Notes under the pieces: model-generated | The model's database searches: none | Seen by the model: the letters and a program-made list of their open reading frames with translations, nothing else | Told to the model about the DNA's origin: nothing | Position numbers and translations under genes: made by a program | Assembly (NCBI GenBank): GCA_030704615.1 | Contig: CM060732.1 | Coordinates: 51,999,053 to 52,063,052 of the forward strand | Source of the DNA: Takakia lepidozioides | Taxonomy: Eukaryota; Streptophyta; Takakiopsida; Takakiales; Takakiaceae | Direction of reading: 5' to 3' | Length of the DNA stretch: 64,000 nt | Part shown: piece by piece, positions 12,670 to 24,720 of the stretch | Layout: every line of letters begins with the position of its first letter | Position numbering within the stretch: position 1 is the first letter of the stretch

Positions 12670-14007
12670 ATGGCGAACTGGCTTACACAGGAGGATAATG
12701 TCCCGCCCCAGGAATGGTCTCTGTTCTACTACGAGCGCTTCGAATTTCCAGTAGAGGCAACTGGCAACGTCGTCACCGCCGAGGAGTGGCTGCGAGCAGG
12801 CTCGGCCTTCTTTGAGCCACCAATTTTTCGAGGTAGGGTCATCTTCCAGACTTCACCTATATTTTACCTGCGGGAAGGGAGGGAGAAGGAAGACACAGAG
12901 ATTGAGAGAGAGAAATGGAGGCCTTCAAAAGAGAACCAAACCAACAGATGAGGTGGAAAAATCATAGAGAAAAGGAAATCTCTCGAGAAGGCACTGTTCG
13001 TTCTAGGCACTCTCGATCGGTACCCCGTACAACCTAGTCTCTCTCAAGTTGCGGTAAGTACGTCCCTGATAAGACACTTTGAGGTGATGTGGCGTGGCGT
13101 GGAATGGAGTTATGCAACAGTCCATTTCACCAGTAAAATCACGAGGAAATTCAGTGGCCGTGCTTACCTCCGGCTAGCCTACACTTGAGACACACAACCA
13201 CACTGTAAACTAGCACTCATGTTTCCCTCAGCAATCAAAGTTCTGTTTGGTCTAGTTTTCTGTAGTTTCTGTGGTTTTCTCTGGTCAAAGTAGGGTACAG
13301 ATTTCATTTATGTCTTACTGGTCAGGAAAAGCGGAATGCATGCTGCAGGACAGCCAGCACTACGTTGTGGATCAGGCTGGGAGTATGCGCTTTATGGTGA
13401 TCAAGTGATGCACCCAATGCAAGCACTTACCATTCTTGCAGCTCAGGTTGCAGAGATCCAGCCTACACACCTCCGAAGTAATTTTCCCGAATTTCGGCTG
13501 TCCGCTGATCGAATGATCCAGCGAGTACCCCCACTTCCTCTTCCTCATCCTGCAGCAAGACTGCAAGATCACCATTTTACTTCACGTTCGGGCCCAATAT
13601 TCTCGAAGCGACTGCCCCCTCCACTTCCTCATCCTACAGAAAGACTGCAAGAGCACTGGAATGCACCTACACCTTTCCCACTTGTTCCAAGGAACTCGCA
13701 TGATTTCGGGTTAGGCTGGTACCTTTATGATCAGAGTCCAATGATCTATGACTTGCCGCCCCCTCCTCATCCTACAACCAGAGTGCACACGCCAGCACGT
13801 CCCCCAGGAAATCAGGGAGCATCTCCACTTCACAGTGAGGCCCATTCAGTGAGACCTCGGTTTGATGTTCAGGTTACAACTACCCAGCTCAACCCGCGAT
13901 ATCTACCTCCCTCTCCAAGAGTGGGATTGGTTCCTAGTGTCGCCACTCGTCTAGGCACTCGGATCTACGAACCTTATCTGCACAGGGATTACACATCTCG
14001 GCAATAG
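12670..14007 (+). CDS. Unrecognised proline-rich protein, two exons
   Basis: Exon 1 is 12670-12832 and ends CGAG before GTAGGG. Exon 2 is 13349-14007, after the acceptor TGCTGCAG. This acceptor is chosen because it keeps the long exon 2 frame open (phase 1), whereas the earlier AG at 13325 runs into a stop. The predicted protein is 273 residues. The N-terminal 55 residues are acidic and aromatic, with two Trp-containing motifs (QEWSLFYYERFEFP and AEEWLRAG). The rest has three spaced repeats of the type PPLPHPxxRLQxH (near residues 100, 121 and 160) and is otherwise Pro/Arg/His-rich. There is no signal peptide, membrane segment or catalytic motif that I can see. I do not recognise the family; an adaptor or disordered scaffold is only a guess. 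The following 200 bases are AT-rich 3' UTR-like sequence. Confidence 0.6.
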
Positions 14008-16764
14008 TCGAACCAACAAGCATGTTTTTGTAACCCGAAAGAAAGATTGTGTTACGCAGGGTTTAGATCATAGATACATGTACATATATGTTAGCGATTT
14101 CCTGCAAGTTCACATGTAACATTATGTACAAAGCTGTTTATGTTCAGAGAGACTTGGTCCGAACCAAATTTGTATGTAACAATTCAAGATTGAAAGACTC
14201 CGACTTGGAAGGAAAAGTTAGTTTTTCTTAATATTGATTCTCTTCACTTTTCTAAGTGCCATCATGTTCAACTTCATTTGCATAGTCAATCCATTTCGCC
14301 TAGGGAAATTTTCAGTATTGCACGATCTACCATTTGGTACTGCATCACGGTGTGAAACATGTGGTAAGTATTCAAGTATTTCATCCATGATATGCTAAAT
14401 CATAACCATGTTAAAATTCCCAGTATCTTGAGTCTTCAGTGAGACAGTGAAGCGCAAATCTTTGGGGGAGTTTGTAGACAAATACTTTTTCTCAATTGAA
14501 TCGTGTTCGCGTGCAACAGATCTGCAAAGACACTCATAAACTTACAAGTAAACTTTCCAGTTGATCCCTAATTTTGGTTGAGAAATTATGGTGGGAATAC
14601 GGGAATAAGCTTCTTGACATCATGCATCTAGCCTGTTGGAGATACCAAATTGAAGAAGCTACCGTTGATGTGTTGTATCCACTATACTTGACATAGTGAA
14701 ATTCCCAAAGCGAGGTCAGCCCCAATTTTCTGTTATATTTATGTACATATATAAAGTTTTAGCAAGATGCCATGAACAGACCTCCAATTACTAGTTGAAC
14801 CTTGAATAGAGGTCCTCTGAAATTCCAGAAATAAGGCCTAGAGAATCCTTTAACCAGTTGGACAGTTTAGCTCAAAGAACTCCCAGTTCAGTTCACTGAC
14901 ACATGACAGAATGCAGACCTGTGATTTTTCGTAGCAGGGATCATTAGCTTCACAAGCTTATTTCTTTGCAGGTTGGACATTTTTGCCTCGGAACTGGTAC
15001 CTGTAGGGACACATGACATAATGCAAACCTGTGATTTTCCAAAGTGCAATGATCATTAAATTCACAAGCTTGCTCACAACTAAGAGCTACATTGTCCAGA
15101 CATGAGCCAGACATACTACATAAATTTTGGGGTCAGAATGTGATGATCGCAGACGGAGCATGATCTACATGATATGTATGTGGTGTCCTGATCACATATA
15201 GCGAGTGTAATATTAGTGTGGTAAATGATGCAATCAAAAAGCTCTCCATTCACTGTTCAGCCTTGGTCTGTAGTATCTAACTGAATGTACCCCCTTGCGT
15301 AGATCGACCTTTGATACATCAGGTTAGTATATACAGTACTGAACTCATCTGAGCTTTTTGGACAGCTTATTAATTTCCAAGGACCAATGGTGAGCCATGA
15401 CTGGTGCACATTATTTGGGGTAATCATGATCATGTACCATATCTCTCAACGTCGTAAGCTACATGGGGTTTCAGGAGGTCTTCCTATCCATTATTGTGAT
15501 CTATTACATGTACAGTACATATTTACATGTAGACTTGGCTGAGCTTCAGATTCCCTACCTGGATTTTCCAGATAAAATGAACTGGACCTAGCAAGAAAGC
15601 AAGAACTCTAACCTTCAGAGTACCCTCCCCCAAAAAAAAAATCCATCCCCTGAGGGACATTACATGTGTAGCTGAATTGTGGAGGTTCCTTGGCCCATGT
15701 CACCCTTACCTAGAGCTGCATTCAGTCCAGTGTACAGTATCGCTAGTGGTTTCAGCATTATGTCTAATGTTGGTAGTATGGTCTCATATATATCTCTAAC
15801 TAACATTTTTCCTAGAGGGGTCATGTATTCCCATCCATACGCAAAGAAATCATAAACTTGTATTTAAATGTCAGAACTTGGTGGTGGTTATAGATCTATC
15901 ATAGACATCTTTCATATAGAGCTTCAGATTCCTAAGTTGCTAAACTTCAGAGGTACCTCTAGGTAAGACCAGAGCAGTGATTTTGATATCAAATAATTGA
16001 ATAGGTATATTAAACTCACAGAAGAGAGGACGCAACAATGGCCCAACGATTGTACATGTGTTGTTAGCTATCAGGGAATGAGCCATGGGACGTACCTTGG
16101 CCAATCATATGGGTGGCGTTAGAACTCAGGTGGGTTGCATCTGGCAATAAGTCTGCAGACTTTGACAGTAGGACACCACTCACAATCAATGGACGGATAT
16201 AATAAGCTGGGATATAGAGTGGACAAAATCTAAAAAAAAGTGCGTCTCTCCTTTCATCTAATTGAATCCACGTGCGGAAATACGAAAAGAGCTCTGCGAT
16301 CATGCAGATTTTAACTCATTGAATTGAGATCATGTTGTAAATGAGCTAAGAATCAGGCATCAAAAGCTAATTATTGGGTATCTGGATTAGCCCATATACA
16401 TGCCCATGGGGCCTTCCTCTGTACAGGAGAAGACCGGATAGTAACCATGAGCAAGATAGATACATTAAGCAATGATTAATTATGACGTTCAGCAGGAATA
16501 AATTGGTAAAGTATACTAATTTCAAGGCTCATGTTGCTAATATGTTTAAATGGGAATACACTAGGTCTACCCAGGCAATGTGTTCTGAAGGTATTAATTA
16601 GGCATAGAGAGCCATATTTTGTGCCCCATGGGTAACTCATTGGGTAAATGGGATACAATAGTCCCAGGCTGTGTCTGTTAATGTATGTTGGAAGGAAAGA
16701 TATATGTGAACGGCATCCCCACATAGTAGTATCGTACCTGTCTCTCACTGTGGAATGGTAGAAT
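14008..16764. other. Intergenic stretch with no recognised gene
   Basis: AT-rich sequence with only short random ORFs. Two short similar segments, ACATGACAGAATGCAGACCTG (14902) and ACATGACATAATGCAAACCTG (15010), suggest a small local duplication. No RNA gene or conserved domain was seen. Confidence 0.5.
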
Positions 16765-16846
16765 TGTAGAAAAACCAAGCACACAATACTATCTAGAACA
16801 GCAATTCATAAGATCAAGCAATCAAACACCACGATGGTAAACAACA
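16765..16846 (-). repeat. 3' LTR of the copia element
   Basis: On the minus strand it starts TGTTGTTTACCATCG, directly after the purine tract GTGAGTGGGAG, and ends TTTTTCTACA. It shares blocks such as TTGCTGTTCTAGATA with the 5' LTR. Confidence 0.75.
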
Positions 16847-16979
16847 CTCCCACTCACTGGTTATTCCATGGCAAGAGAAAGATCCTACAAAACAAAATGA
16901 ATAGCCAATGTGTGCACAAAAAACTCACACTCAGATTGGTTGCACTATCAATCCAAGCATGCTACGGAATCGATTAAAC

Positions 16980-19900
16980 TTGTCAGCGGTAAGAGGCTTC
17001 GTTAAGATATCTACGATCTGTGCATTCGTATTCATATACGTCATCTGGATTGCACCCTGTGCCTGAAAATCTCGCAGCATATGATTTGCACATCAATGTG
17101 CTTTGTTCTTCGATGAAACTCCGGATTCAACAATTGGATTGCACTTTGATTGTCTGAATATAAGGGAGTAGGGTCATTCTGTGTGTGCCCAAGATCAGAC
17201 AGCAACCTTCGTAACCAGATTGTCTCCTTCGCAGTTAAACAGGCTGCTATGTACTCTGACTCTGTCGTGGAACCTGCTGTGCACATTTGTTTTCTGCTCA
17301 CCCACGTAACCTGCTTGATTGAGTAATGTGACGCTCCCACTTCTAGATCATCGATCGTCCAAGTCCCCTGCATAGTCAGCATCAGCAAGTCGTAAGAGTG
17401 TTTGAATTCTTGCAACGTGAGTAGCACAGACGATAGTCTGTTGTCCCCCTGAGATATTTGAATATCCTCTTTACAGCTGTGCAATGAATTCGTTTGGGAT
17501 TATGTGAATACTTAGCCACAGTGCTGACCGAATATGCAATGTCTGGCCTTGTGCCAATCATGGCGACATCAAGCTCCCAACTGCCTGTTGGTAAGGAACT
17601 CATGTTCCTCTTCTTCATCTTCACCTCTTGGTAGATGCAACTGCACATTGGGATCTGCAGGTGTACTCACTGTATATGCATCCCTAAATCCAAATTTTTG
17701 GATTATGAACATCACGTATCGGTTTGGTCTATGGTGATCGATCGCAATCCCCTGTTTCTTTCAATGTGAAGGCCAACATAGCATTCGGCGCTTCCAGCTT
17801 TAACTTCAAATTCCTTGTTAAGAAAACTAATCATACCATCCAGTATTTCTTTGCTCTCCGAGCAACCTAGCCCGTCATCCACAAAAATGATGGTGAATAA
17901 TTTTGGTGGTGAGTTGCGAAAATACACACAGGGGTCTGCTGCGCTGGGTTGCAGGTCATATTTGACCAGAAAATCATTGAACCTCGTGTTCCATGCCCTC
18001 GATGCTTGACGAAGTCCATATAAACTTTTTTAATAGTCTACAGACTTTCTTTTCTTCTCCTGGCTTCACATAGCCTCTGGGTTGATCATATATATCTCCT
18101 CCTGTAACTCTCATGCAGAAAGCGGTTTTTATATCGAACTGAATCATTTCTAGATCCTCAGCGGCAGCCACTGCTAATAGGGTTCTGATTGAATCGAATT
18201 TCGCAACGGGGGCAAAAGTTTCTTGAAAATCAATTCCATACTCCTGCGAGTATCCTTTTGCAACCAACCGGGCTTTATACCTCTCAATACTCCCATCTGC
18301 TCGAGGCTTTACCTTGTATACCCATTTGCACTTCACGGTGTCTTCCCTTTGGCAGATCAACAAGCATCCACGTTTCATTTTTGTTGTACCAGTCAATTTC
18401 TTCCTTCATTGCTAGGCACCTTGTATACCCATTTGCACTTCACTGTGTGTCTTCCCTTTGGCAGATCAACAAGCATCCACGTTTCATTTTTGTGTAACGA
18501 GTCATTTCTTCCTTCATTGCTAGCTCCCACTTAGCTCGATCAGGAGACATCATCGCCTCCTCATACCGTTTTGGCTCCTCTGGTAATGGTATGTATTCAG
18601 TTATTCCAGCAAACGTAGGGTAATTACTCTCCGACTCGCCGAATGTCTGTGGTGGCCGTCGAGATCGACGTACTCGGTTCCCTGACTTTGCAAGCTTGGT
18701 GCAACCCGCTCAGGCCCTGTGTTGCTGCATGAATTTCGCCTTCATCCATGGCAATAGGTAGATCCACTACTAACTGAAGCTCAGGATGCTCATTATGTTG
18801 GTCAATCGTATTCCCCTCGAATTTTGTACTTCTGGAGCCATTTTGTCTCCCACCCCTCAAGTACCATAGTGCACGTTTAGGTCTGCTCATCATTTCTTCG
18901 ATGGGTAAGAATTACGGTTACCCTTCTCATCTACTACACATCACGGCTGATGATATGTGCTGCTGCCAATATCCCATAGCCGATACACCTTAGATTCCAC
19001 ACTGTAACCAAGAAATATGCACTTTTTGCTCTTGGCATCCAATTTTTTTCTCAGCTCTTTGGGTACATTGAATATGCCATGCTAACAACACTCGTAGATG
19101 CCTGATGTCAGGGTTCTTCCCATTCCAGGCCTCCAAAGGTGTTTTCCCCTCAACAACCCTGGTTCCCGTTCGATTTAGGGTGTATGCAGCTGTAGTGGCA
19201 GCTTCTGCCCAGAAATTGGACTGAGACCTTTTGCTTGCAGATAACATCTAACTCTTTCAACCAGAGTCCATTGGCCTTTCGATGACACCATTTTGCTCTG
19301 GGGATATGGCGCTGTAAGTTCCTGCCGAATTCCATCTTCAGGAAAGTCTGAATTTTGCGCTCAAGAATTCTCTCATCTGTCGCTTCTAAGTTTTCTCACT
19401 GCAGTCCTGTCTCTATCTCTGATTCCACACACAGCTGCTTGAAGAACTTGTTGAGAACTTCTCCTTTGTTTTCATGCAATAAAGATCCTATAGCTGCTAT
19501 GATCATCTTTAACATGAAAAATGTTTGGAACCTCCATGCGAGTCTACATTCATTGTACACACATCAGCATGGTAGAACTTCCAGGAGTTGAACCCTCTCA
19601 CGTTCTTCATTTACTGGAAACGCAACTCTGTGATTCTTGCCCATGGCACAAACCTTCACAGAACTCCAGATCTGCATTAGGGTTCAGATTTTCATACCAT
19701 TGACGATTTGTGTTTTCTCCATTTGTTTAATCATGTCGACACTGATGTGTCCAGTCGATCATGCCACGTTTGAAGACTTGCTCCCCCAATTGTCACCGGC
19801 CACATTTGCTTGAATATTATCCGTGACAACAATACCATGTTTGCTTGCAGAGATTCTCCGTAATCACTTTGATTTGCAGTTTCCAAAGTTTCCCTCTCTC

Positions 19901-20250
19901 ACGCCAGTCATCATAAGAGGTCCCCCTTCCCTGATTTGCATACAGCTTACAAGTACGCTTATCATAGATGGACGATGTAATCTCTGTCTACAGCCTTCAC
20001 TACTGAGAACAGATTCTGTCTGAGGTCAGGTACAAACAACACGTTGTGTATTGTTCCCTTCTCCACTCACTTCCTGCTAGGGTTAGGATATCTATATCCC
20101 CTATTCCACTTGCCCTATTGGTAACATCAGTGGCAACTTGTACTCCCCAACGATGAGATTCAATCTTCTTAAGATTTTGAACATTGCATCTGTTGGTCAT
20201 GTGCTCAGATGCACAACTGTCCGAAGTACAGGATATATCGTCTTCATCGC
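16980..20250 (-). pseudogene. Copia pol relic: protease, integrase, reverse transcriptase, RNase H
   Basis: Protease: DSCASEHMTN near 20200, where copia proteases have DSGAxxHM, so the residue after DS is Cys instead of Gly. Integrase C-terminal part, 18990-19247: AYTLNRTG and GKTPLEAWNGKNPDIRHLRV. RT, 17712-18396: CKWVYKVKPRADGSIERYKA, LVAKGYSQEYGIDFQETFAP, then IIFVDDGLG (the YVDD-box equivalent). RNase H, 16980-17484: GSTTESEYIAACLTAKETIW, LYSDNQSAIQL, RTKHIDVQ, then QIVDILTKPL. Several frames and an internal 107-bp duplication show it is dead. Confidence 0.9.
18311..18525 (-). repeat. 107-bp tandem duplication inside the copia RT
   Basis: The segment starting ACCTTGTATACCCATTTGCA at 18311 recurs at 18418 with a few differences. 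Both copies include AGATCAACAAGCATCCACG and CTTCCTTCATTGCTAG. Confidence 0.85.
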
Positions 20251-20459
20251 CAACTTTCTCTCCAATTGACGTGTTGTTGTACACTGCCTGAATAGCATTG
20301 CTAATATGTACAATCTTTACCATATCATTGACAATGTTCTGATCAGTGTTTCTTCGTTGTGCACTGACCATCATCGACACGCTCTCTTTCTTCATGATGA
20401 ATGCAGTGGCAGCATAGGCAGCGCTCATCTTAATGGATTCCACCATGTTAGCAGCGATA

Positions 20460-21173
20460 CTCTTGTACATTTCTCGCTCCAGTGCCCAACTTCACCGCAG
20501 GTATTGCACATCATTTTCTTTTTTAACCGCTATTCTTTCAGCTCTCTCCTTCTTCTGCTCCGTTGTCAGAAAACTTCCAACTGCTTGTGGATGAGTTATG
20601 TCTTCCTTTGACATGCTTTGGTGAAGAAAGCTCTATCCATGACATCCTCTGTGTTTCCTCACGCTTTTCTCAACGCTTCTTTTTTGAGTAACCTAGATTG
20701 CAAGTTGTTCAACGTCTCTCGGCAGTGGGTACACTATCCCATGCATCTAAGATGTTCTCATAGCTTGGAGGTAAAGTGCACACTATCTTTTGCCATGATA
20801 GCTGATTCAGTCATCTCTTCCCAAGATTCACTCAACTGTTTTGCCATCAGTTCTATCTGCGGATATAACTGGAGATGACTCCATTTTCTTCCATCTTGAG
20901 ATGATACATCTTACTTTGTAAGACATGAATGTTCTCGGTAGCATTTTGCTCATTAACTGCCACTAGTTTGCCCACATCTCTACTGAGTTTGTTGCAGTTT
21001 ACCAACTGTTGCAGGTGATTCTTATCTACTCCCTTGTGTAATATACATGCAGGCATTGTTGTCCCTATCATCCCCATTCGTCTGTATCCGAGGCCACTGC
21101 TCTCAAATCCTTCCCACTGACAAGAGACCATAGCTTCTTGCGCTCTTAGGAGAATCATCATTTGAACTTCCAT
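20460..21173 (-). pseudogene. Copia gag relic
   Basis: The minus-strand frame at 20853-21173 includes MGMIGTTMPACILHKGVDKN and YHLKMEENGVISSYI, gag-like helices with the usual spacing. It is followed out of frame by a CCHC zinc knuckle, CNTCGEVGHWSEKC, near 20468-20515. Frames shift between the parts, so no full-length Gag can be made. Confidence 0.6.
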
Positions 21174-21375
21174 AGAGAAAAACTTCTCTTCTGAAAAATC
21201 TCTCTATCGGCATCACATCTTTCGCTGTGTGGTAACTGAACTCATCTTTGCTGCTATTTCCTAGATCTCTCTGCTAGTTTTAGTTTCATTCGTGAACAAA
21301 ATCAAGAAAAAAAAAAACTCTCAGAAATAAATTGTTCACGGAAAGCACATCTCTGAATGAGTCTTCAAACGTTTG

Positions 21376-21388
21376 TGGGCCCATAACC
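21376..21388 (-). other. Half-tRNA primer binding site (initiator tRNA-Met anticodon arm)
   Basis: Directly next to the 5' LTR the plus strand reads TGGGCCCATAACC. This is the anticodon stem-loop sequence of plant initiator tRNA-Met (CAU inside), so the minus-strand element is complementary to an internal tRNA segment rather than to the tRNA 3' end. This is the half-tRNA priming mode known for Drosophila copia and yeast Ty5. Confidence 0.7.
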
Positions 21389-21473
21389 TGTAGAAAAACT
21401 CAAAGCACACAATATTATCTAGAACAGCAATTCAAAGATTCAGGCAATCAAAACACACGATGGTATCAGAGCA
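21389..21473 (-). repeat. 5' LTR of the copia element
   Basis: On the minus strand it starts TGCTCTGATACCATCG and ends TTTTTCTACA (TG...CA). It aligns over its length with the repeat at 16765-16846. At about 85 bp it is far shorter than ordinary plant copia LTRs. Confidence 0.75.
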
Positions 21474-21992
21474 CTTTACACTACTGCAATTCCACCATCA
21501 AGCATAACATACTGAGAAGTTTTCAGCACAACAAAGGCTATATTAGTATAAGCCTAAATTACTATTCGTAGTAACGATTGCTCGGCGCTGGCGGGGGTCT
21601 AGTAATTCAAAATAATGTGTCACTAATCCATCCAAAAATAGTACGTAGTCACCACACCTTGGCCAACTGCATGTCTCCGTTAAATCCAGGTAACCTAATT
21701 GGCCTCTGACTTAGATATTCCGTGCATGGAATAAATCATGTAAACTCGTAACTACTGATGACTTGCAGTTACATGTCACACTGCGATTTCAACCAGAAAA
21801 AACAACACTCTATATAGAGAATTTGTACATCTAGATTTATTTGTACAGAGAGCTCTTTCTCTTTTGCCTTACATACCTGGAGGAGAGATACCACATACAA
21901 GATGGATTGGATAACTACAGAATAGAGCCAAGCTATTCCAAGCAAAACTTGGAGTGCTCAGTCATTAATTAATGACTGCACATGTGTACCAC

Positions 21993-23009
21993 CTATATAT
22001 ATATTCTGTATCGCGTAAGAAAGTAAGTGCAAAGAACAAACAGAGCTCCACGCACTGTAATGAAGGTCTCAGAGATAGTGTAGTAAAAGTGTGCCAGTCA
22101 ATATCTAAGTAACAAAAAGAATTGATTCAGGAGTTTGACAGGAATGTCTTACATTCACTCTTCGTTTTCATTGATCTGATATTGATTGGGTCTTGAGCAT
22201 GTGGAGCTGTGGAGGCGTCCGTAAATTTTGGGAGGAATGTCGGACATGTCAACTGAAGATTCGATTTTGATATAGTCTCATGAGGGGCGTATGCGTGACG
22301 TCTTTGTAGTGGAAGTTGTGCACTGGGAATGACAGGAGTCCTAACAAGGTTTCATGCATTTGATCTTGATCTCAAGGATAAGAAGACTGTTGCTACAAAT
22401 CACATGTCAACGCTCTGCACCTAATTAGCTACTGCTCCCTCATTGTCAGGGAAGACCCCTGGGTCCAGCTATATATATACTCTGTAGTGCATAAGAAAGT
22501 AAGTGCAAAGAACATATAGGGCTCCACCAATTGTGCTCAAAGCGTAGGAGTGTATCTGTCAAGTGACGTTTTGACGTTGAATCGAAGGAGTATTGTGAGC
22601 ATTGTAAGGAAGGTCTCAGATGACAGAGATAGTGTAGTAAAAGTGTGCCAGTCAAAAGAAGATCTAAGTAACACAATGAATTGATTCAGGAGTTTGACAA
22701 CAATGGCGTACATTCACTCTTCGTTTTGATTCTGATATTGATCGAGTCTGAGCATGTGGAGGCATCCGTAAATTTTGGGAGGAATGTCGGACATGTCAAA
22801 AGAACATTCGATTTTGATTTAGTCTCCTGTGGAGGCGTACGCAAGTGTCTTCGTAGTGCAAGATTGGAATGAAGGAGTCCTGACAAGGTTTTGAAATGCA
22901 TTTGATTTTGTTCTCAAGGATAAGCAGACTGTTGTTACAAATCACATGTCAACGCTCTGCACCTAATTAGCTACTGCTCCCTCATTGTGAGGGAAGACCC
23001 CTGGGTCCA
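21993..23009. repeat. Imperfect ~0.5-kb tandem duplication
   Basis: Copy 1 (about 21993-22468) and copy 2 (about 22469-23009) both begin CTATATATATA, continue through AAGAAAGTAAGTGCAAAGAAC and end GGGAAGACCCCTGGGTCCA. They differ by indels of tens of bases. No coding sequence was recognised, and the adjoining sequence to 24300 holds no gene that I can support. Confidence 0.85.
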
Positions 23010-23359
23010 CTTCAGCACTTAGTATTGTAATTAACAGACATGACCTCATATGAATCATTTCTAGAAGACTAAGACCACTTTTACAGAGAGTTTGAAGAAT
23101 ACCAGATCCTTGCATGAGCGGCGCCATTGGTTTTACTCTGTCGCAGTGTGAGAGACTTCTGTGCAATAGCAGGTCCACACTACTAATTAAATTAGTAACT
23201 GCAGAGATTATATACTCCTCAATCGATTTCTCCTTCTAACATTGAGAGGTGTCACACCAGAGATCTACACTTGGAAATTTATACTGCATATGAAAGTCCT
23301 CGGATCTTAGTGCCTATTACTGGAAGTACGGAAGGAGCCTAAGGTTGAGCACCGCGTGT

Positions 23360-23410
23360 TGCAGCATTGAGAGCACCTCAAATTTGTAGATTCGAATCTC
23401 ATATATACCT
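23360..23410 (+). repeat. Possible tRNA-like relic
   Basis: GTTGCAGCATTGAGAGCACC, followed by TAGATTCGAATCTC, resembles degraded A and B boxes. It is too short to classify. Confidence 0.25.
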
Positions 23411-24531
23411 ACATTGATTGCTCAAAGGACCCAGCACCCAGAGCTAGGATTCTGACTTTCAGATGGAGTGATAAGAAGATTGAGGCAGTTTTAAGTCAAG
23501 ACAGCCCCGTATGTTCAAAATGGCCCACAATGGGCATTATTTCTATCACCGCGTGTGCAAGTGACAATAGCAGGCCTCCAGAAGCTGGATGATTTGACAC
23601 TTAGGCACCTCCTCACGGATTGCACGGAGAACCTAGTCATTAAGACCACACACTGCACATGGGTTTGCATGTATACTAATTATCTCATCTGCAATGGCTA
23701 CCGTATTTCGTGGAGAAGGCCTATCATCGTATAGCTGCTATCGCAGTCGTTACTACAAAACAAAAAAGATTGATCACTTGTAAGTTGTTGCATTCTGAAG
23801 GCGTGGTATGATGAAGGTGAAGACTTGCATTTGTTGAGAGTCTGTGAAATTCCAACAGATACCATCAATCCTCAAACTAAGGGCTTTGTGGGGGACACTT
23901 TAAACTCTCATCCTCATGACACTGGAGCACCAAACATTCAAATTTGATGAAATGTTTGGGAATTTTGGACATGTAATGAGGACTACTTTCAAGCATCTGT
24001 AAGATTTGAGATGTGGGGGGGTTTATTATTGGCTCATTTGAGTTTGTAACCGCCTGCCTCAGTCAACCCCAATGAGCCATAATTATGGCTGAAATTCATC
24101 TATGAGACCATGATAAATTGGGTGCAAAACTAACTTGTGAAGAAACACGAGAATGTATCACATTCACCTAGGTACGTCCGAAAGCAATACCATGGCAGGG
24201 TGAGTGCAATCCTTGCCCATCCACTTCACATGAGGAGAGGAACAAATTCAGATTAGTTAAAAGACATAAACTGCCAACTCAAAGTTTAATCCATTACAAC
24301 CTCATTACAAGGAGAAAGTGTAGAGGAAGACTCAAAATGAAAGGACAATGTCTCATTTTATTAGTCTATTTAACCCCTAATGGACGAGGCAATTTTTGGT
24401 GGGCCCCCTCCAAAACAGGACATACCCTCACGGATGAGGGTATATCTCTCATGAAACTAACATCCACTGGGATGAACCGTATGAATTGGAGGCTACCTAC
24501 TTCATCCAGCTTCTGTGAAAATTTCACCTCA

Positions 24532-24720
24532 TTTCACTGTGTCAAGTTAAATAAACACAGTGTGAAACTAACTAGAATAAATCTAGTTATTTGTATTTAA
24601 CACTTGGATTTAGTTCAAGTGTTAAGTCAGGTGTCAAGTTTAGTTTGACACCTGAACCGTCTTATCTTCACGAGAGCGTCAGTCGTGCAGCTCATCTCTC
24701 TCGAGTTGAGCCTGCACGAC
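24532..24720. other. Cluster of five consecutive, different hairpins
   Basis: Inverted repeats follow one another. CACTGTGT/ACACAGTG has arms near 24535-24542 and 24555-24562. TAACTAGA/TCTAGTTA is at 24569-24576 and 24582-24589. TTAACACTTG/CAAGTGTTAA is at 24597-24606 and 24616-24625. TCAGGTGTCAA/TTGACACCTGA is at 24627-24637 and 24645-24655. GTCGTGCAG/CTGCACGAC is at 24682-24690 and 24712-24720. The last four are perfect, and loops are 5 to 21 bases. The host element is unknown; a retrotransposon leader or LTR is possible, because gag lies downstream on the same strand. Confidence 0.75.

Larger units (their letters stand above)
16765..21473 (-). mobile_element. Degraded Ty1/copia LTR retrotransposon with minimal LTRs
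   Basis: About 4.7 kb on the minus strand. The order is 5' LTR (21389-21473), primer binding site (21376-21388), gag, protease, integrase, reverse transcriptase, RNase H, polypurine tract (GTGAGTGGGAG, just before 16846) and 3' LTR (16765-16846). This copia order (integrase before RT) is read from several frames, so the coding region is broken by frameshifts and stops. No matching target-site duplication was found at the ends, which fits an old copy. The two LTRs have diverged visibly, also indicating age. Confidence 0.9.

Noticed and set aside
21461-21473. Plus-strand copia element starting from the TGGTATCAGAGC site
   Set aside because: All recognisable pol domains, the polypurine tract and the matching LTR pair point to a minus-strand element. 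No plus-strand gag or pol follows.
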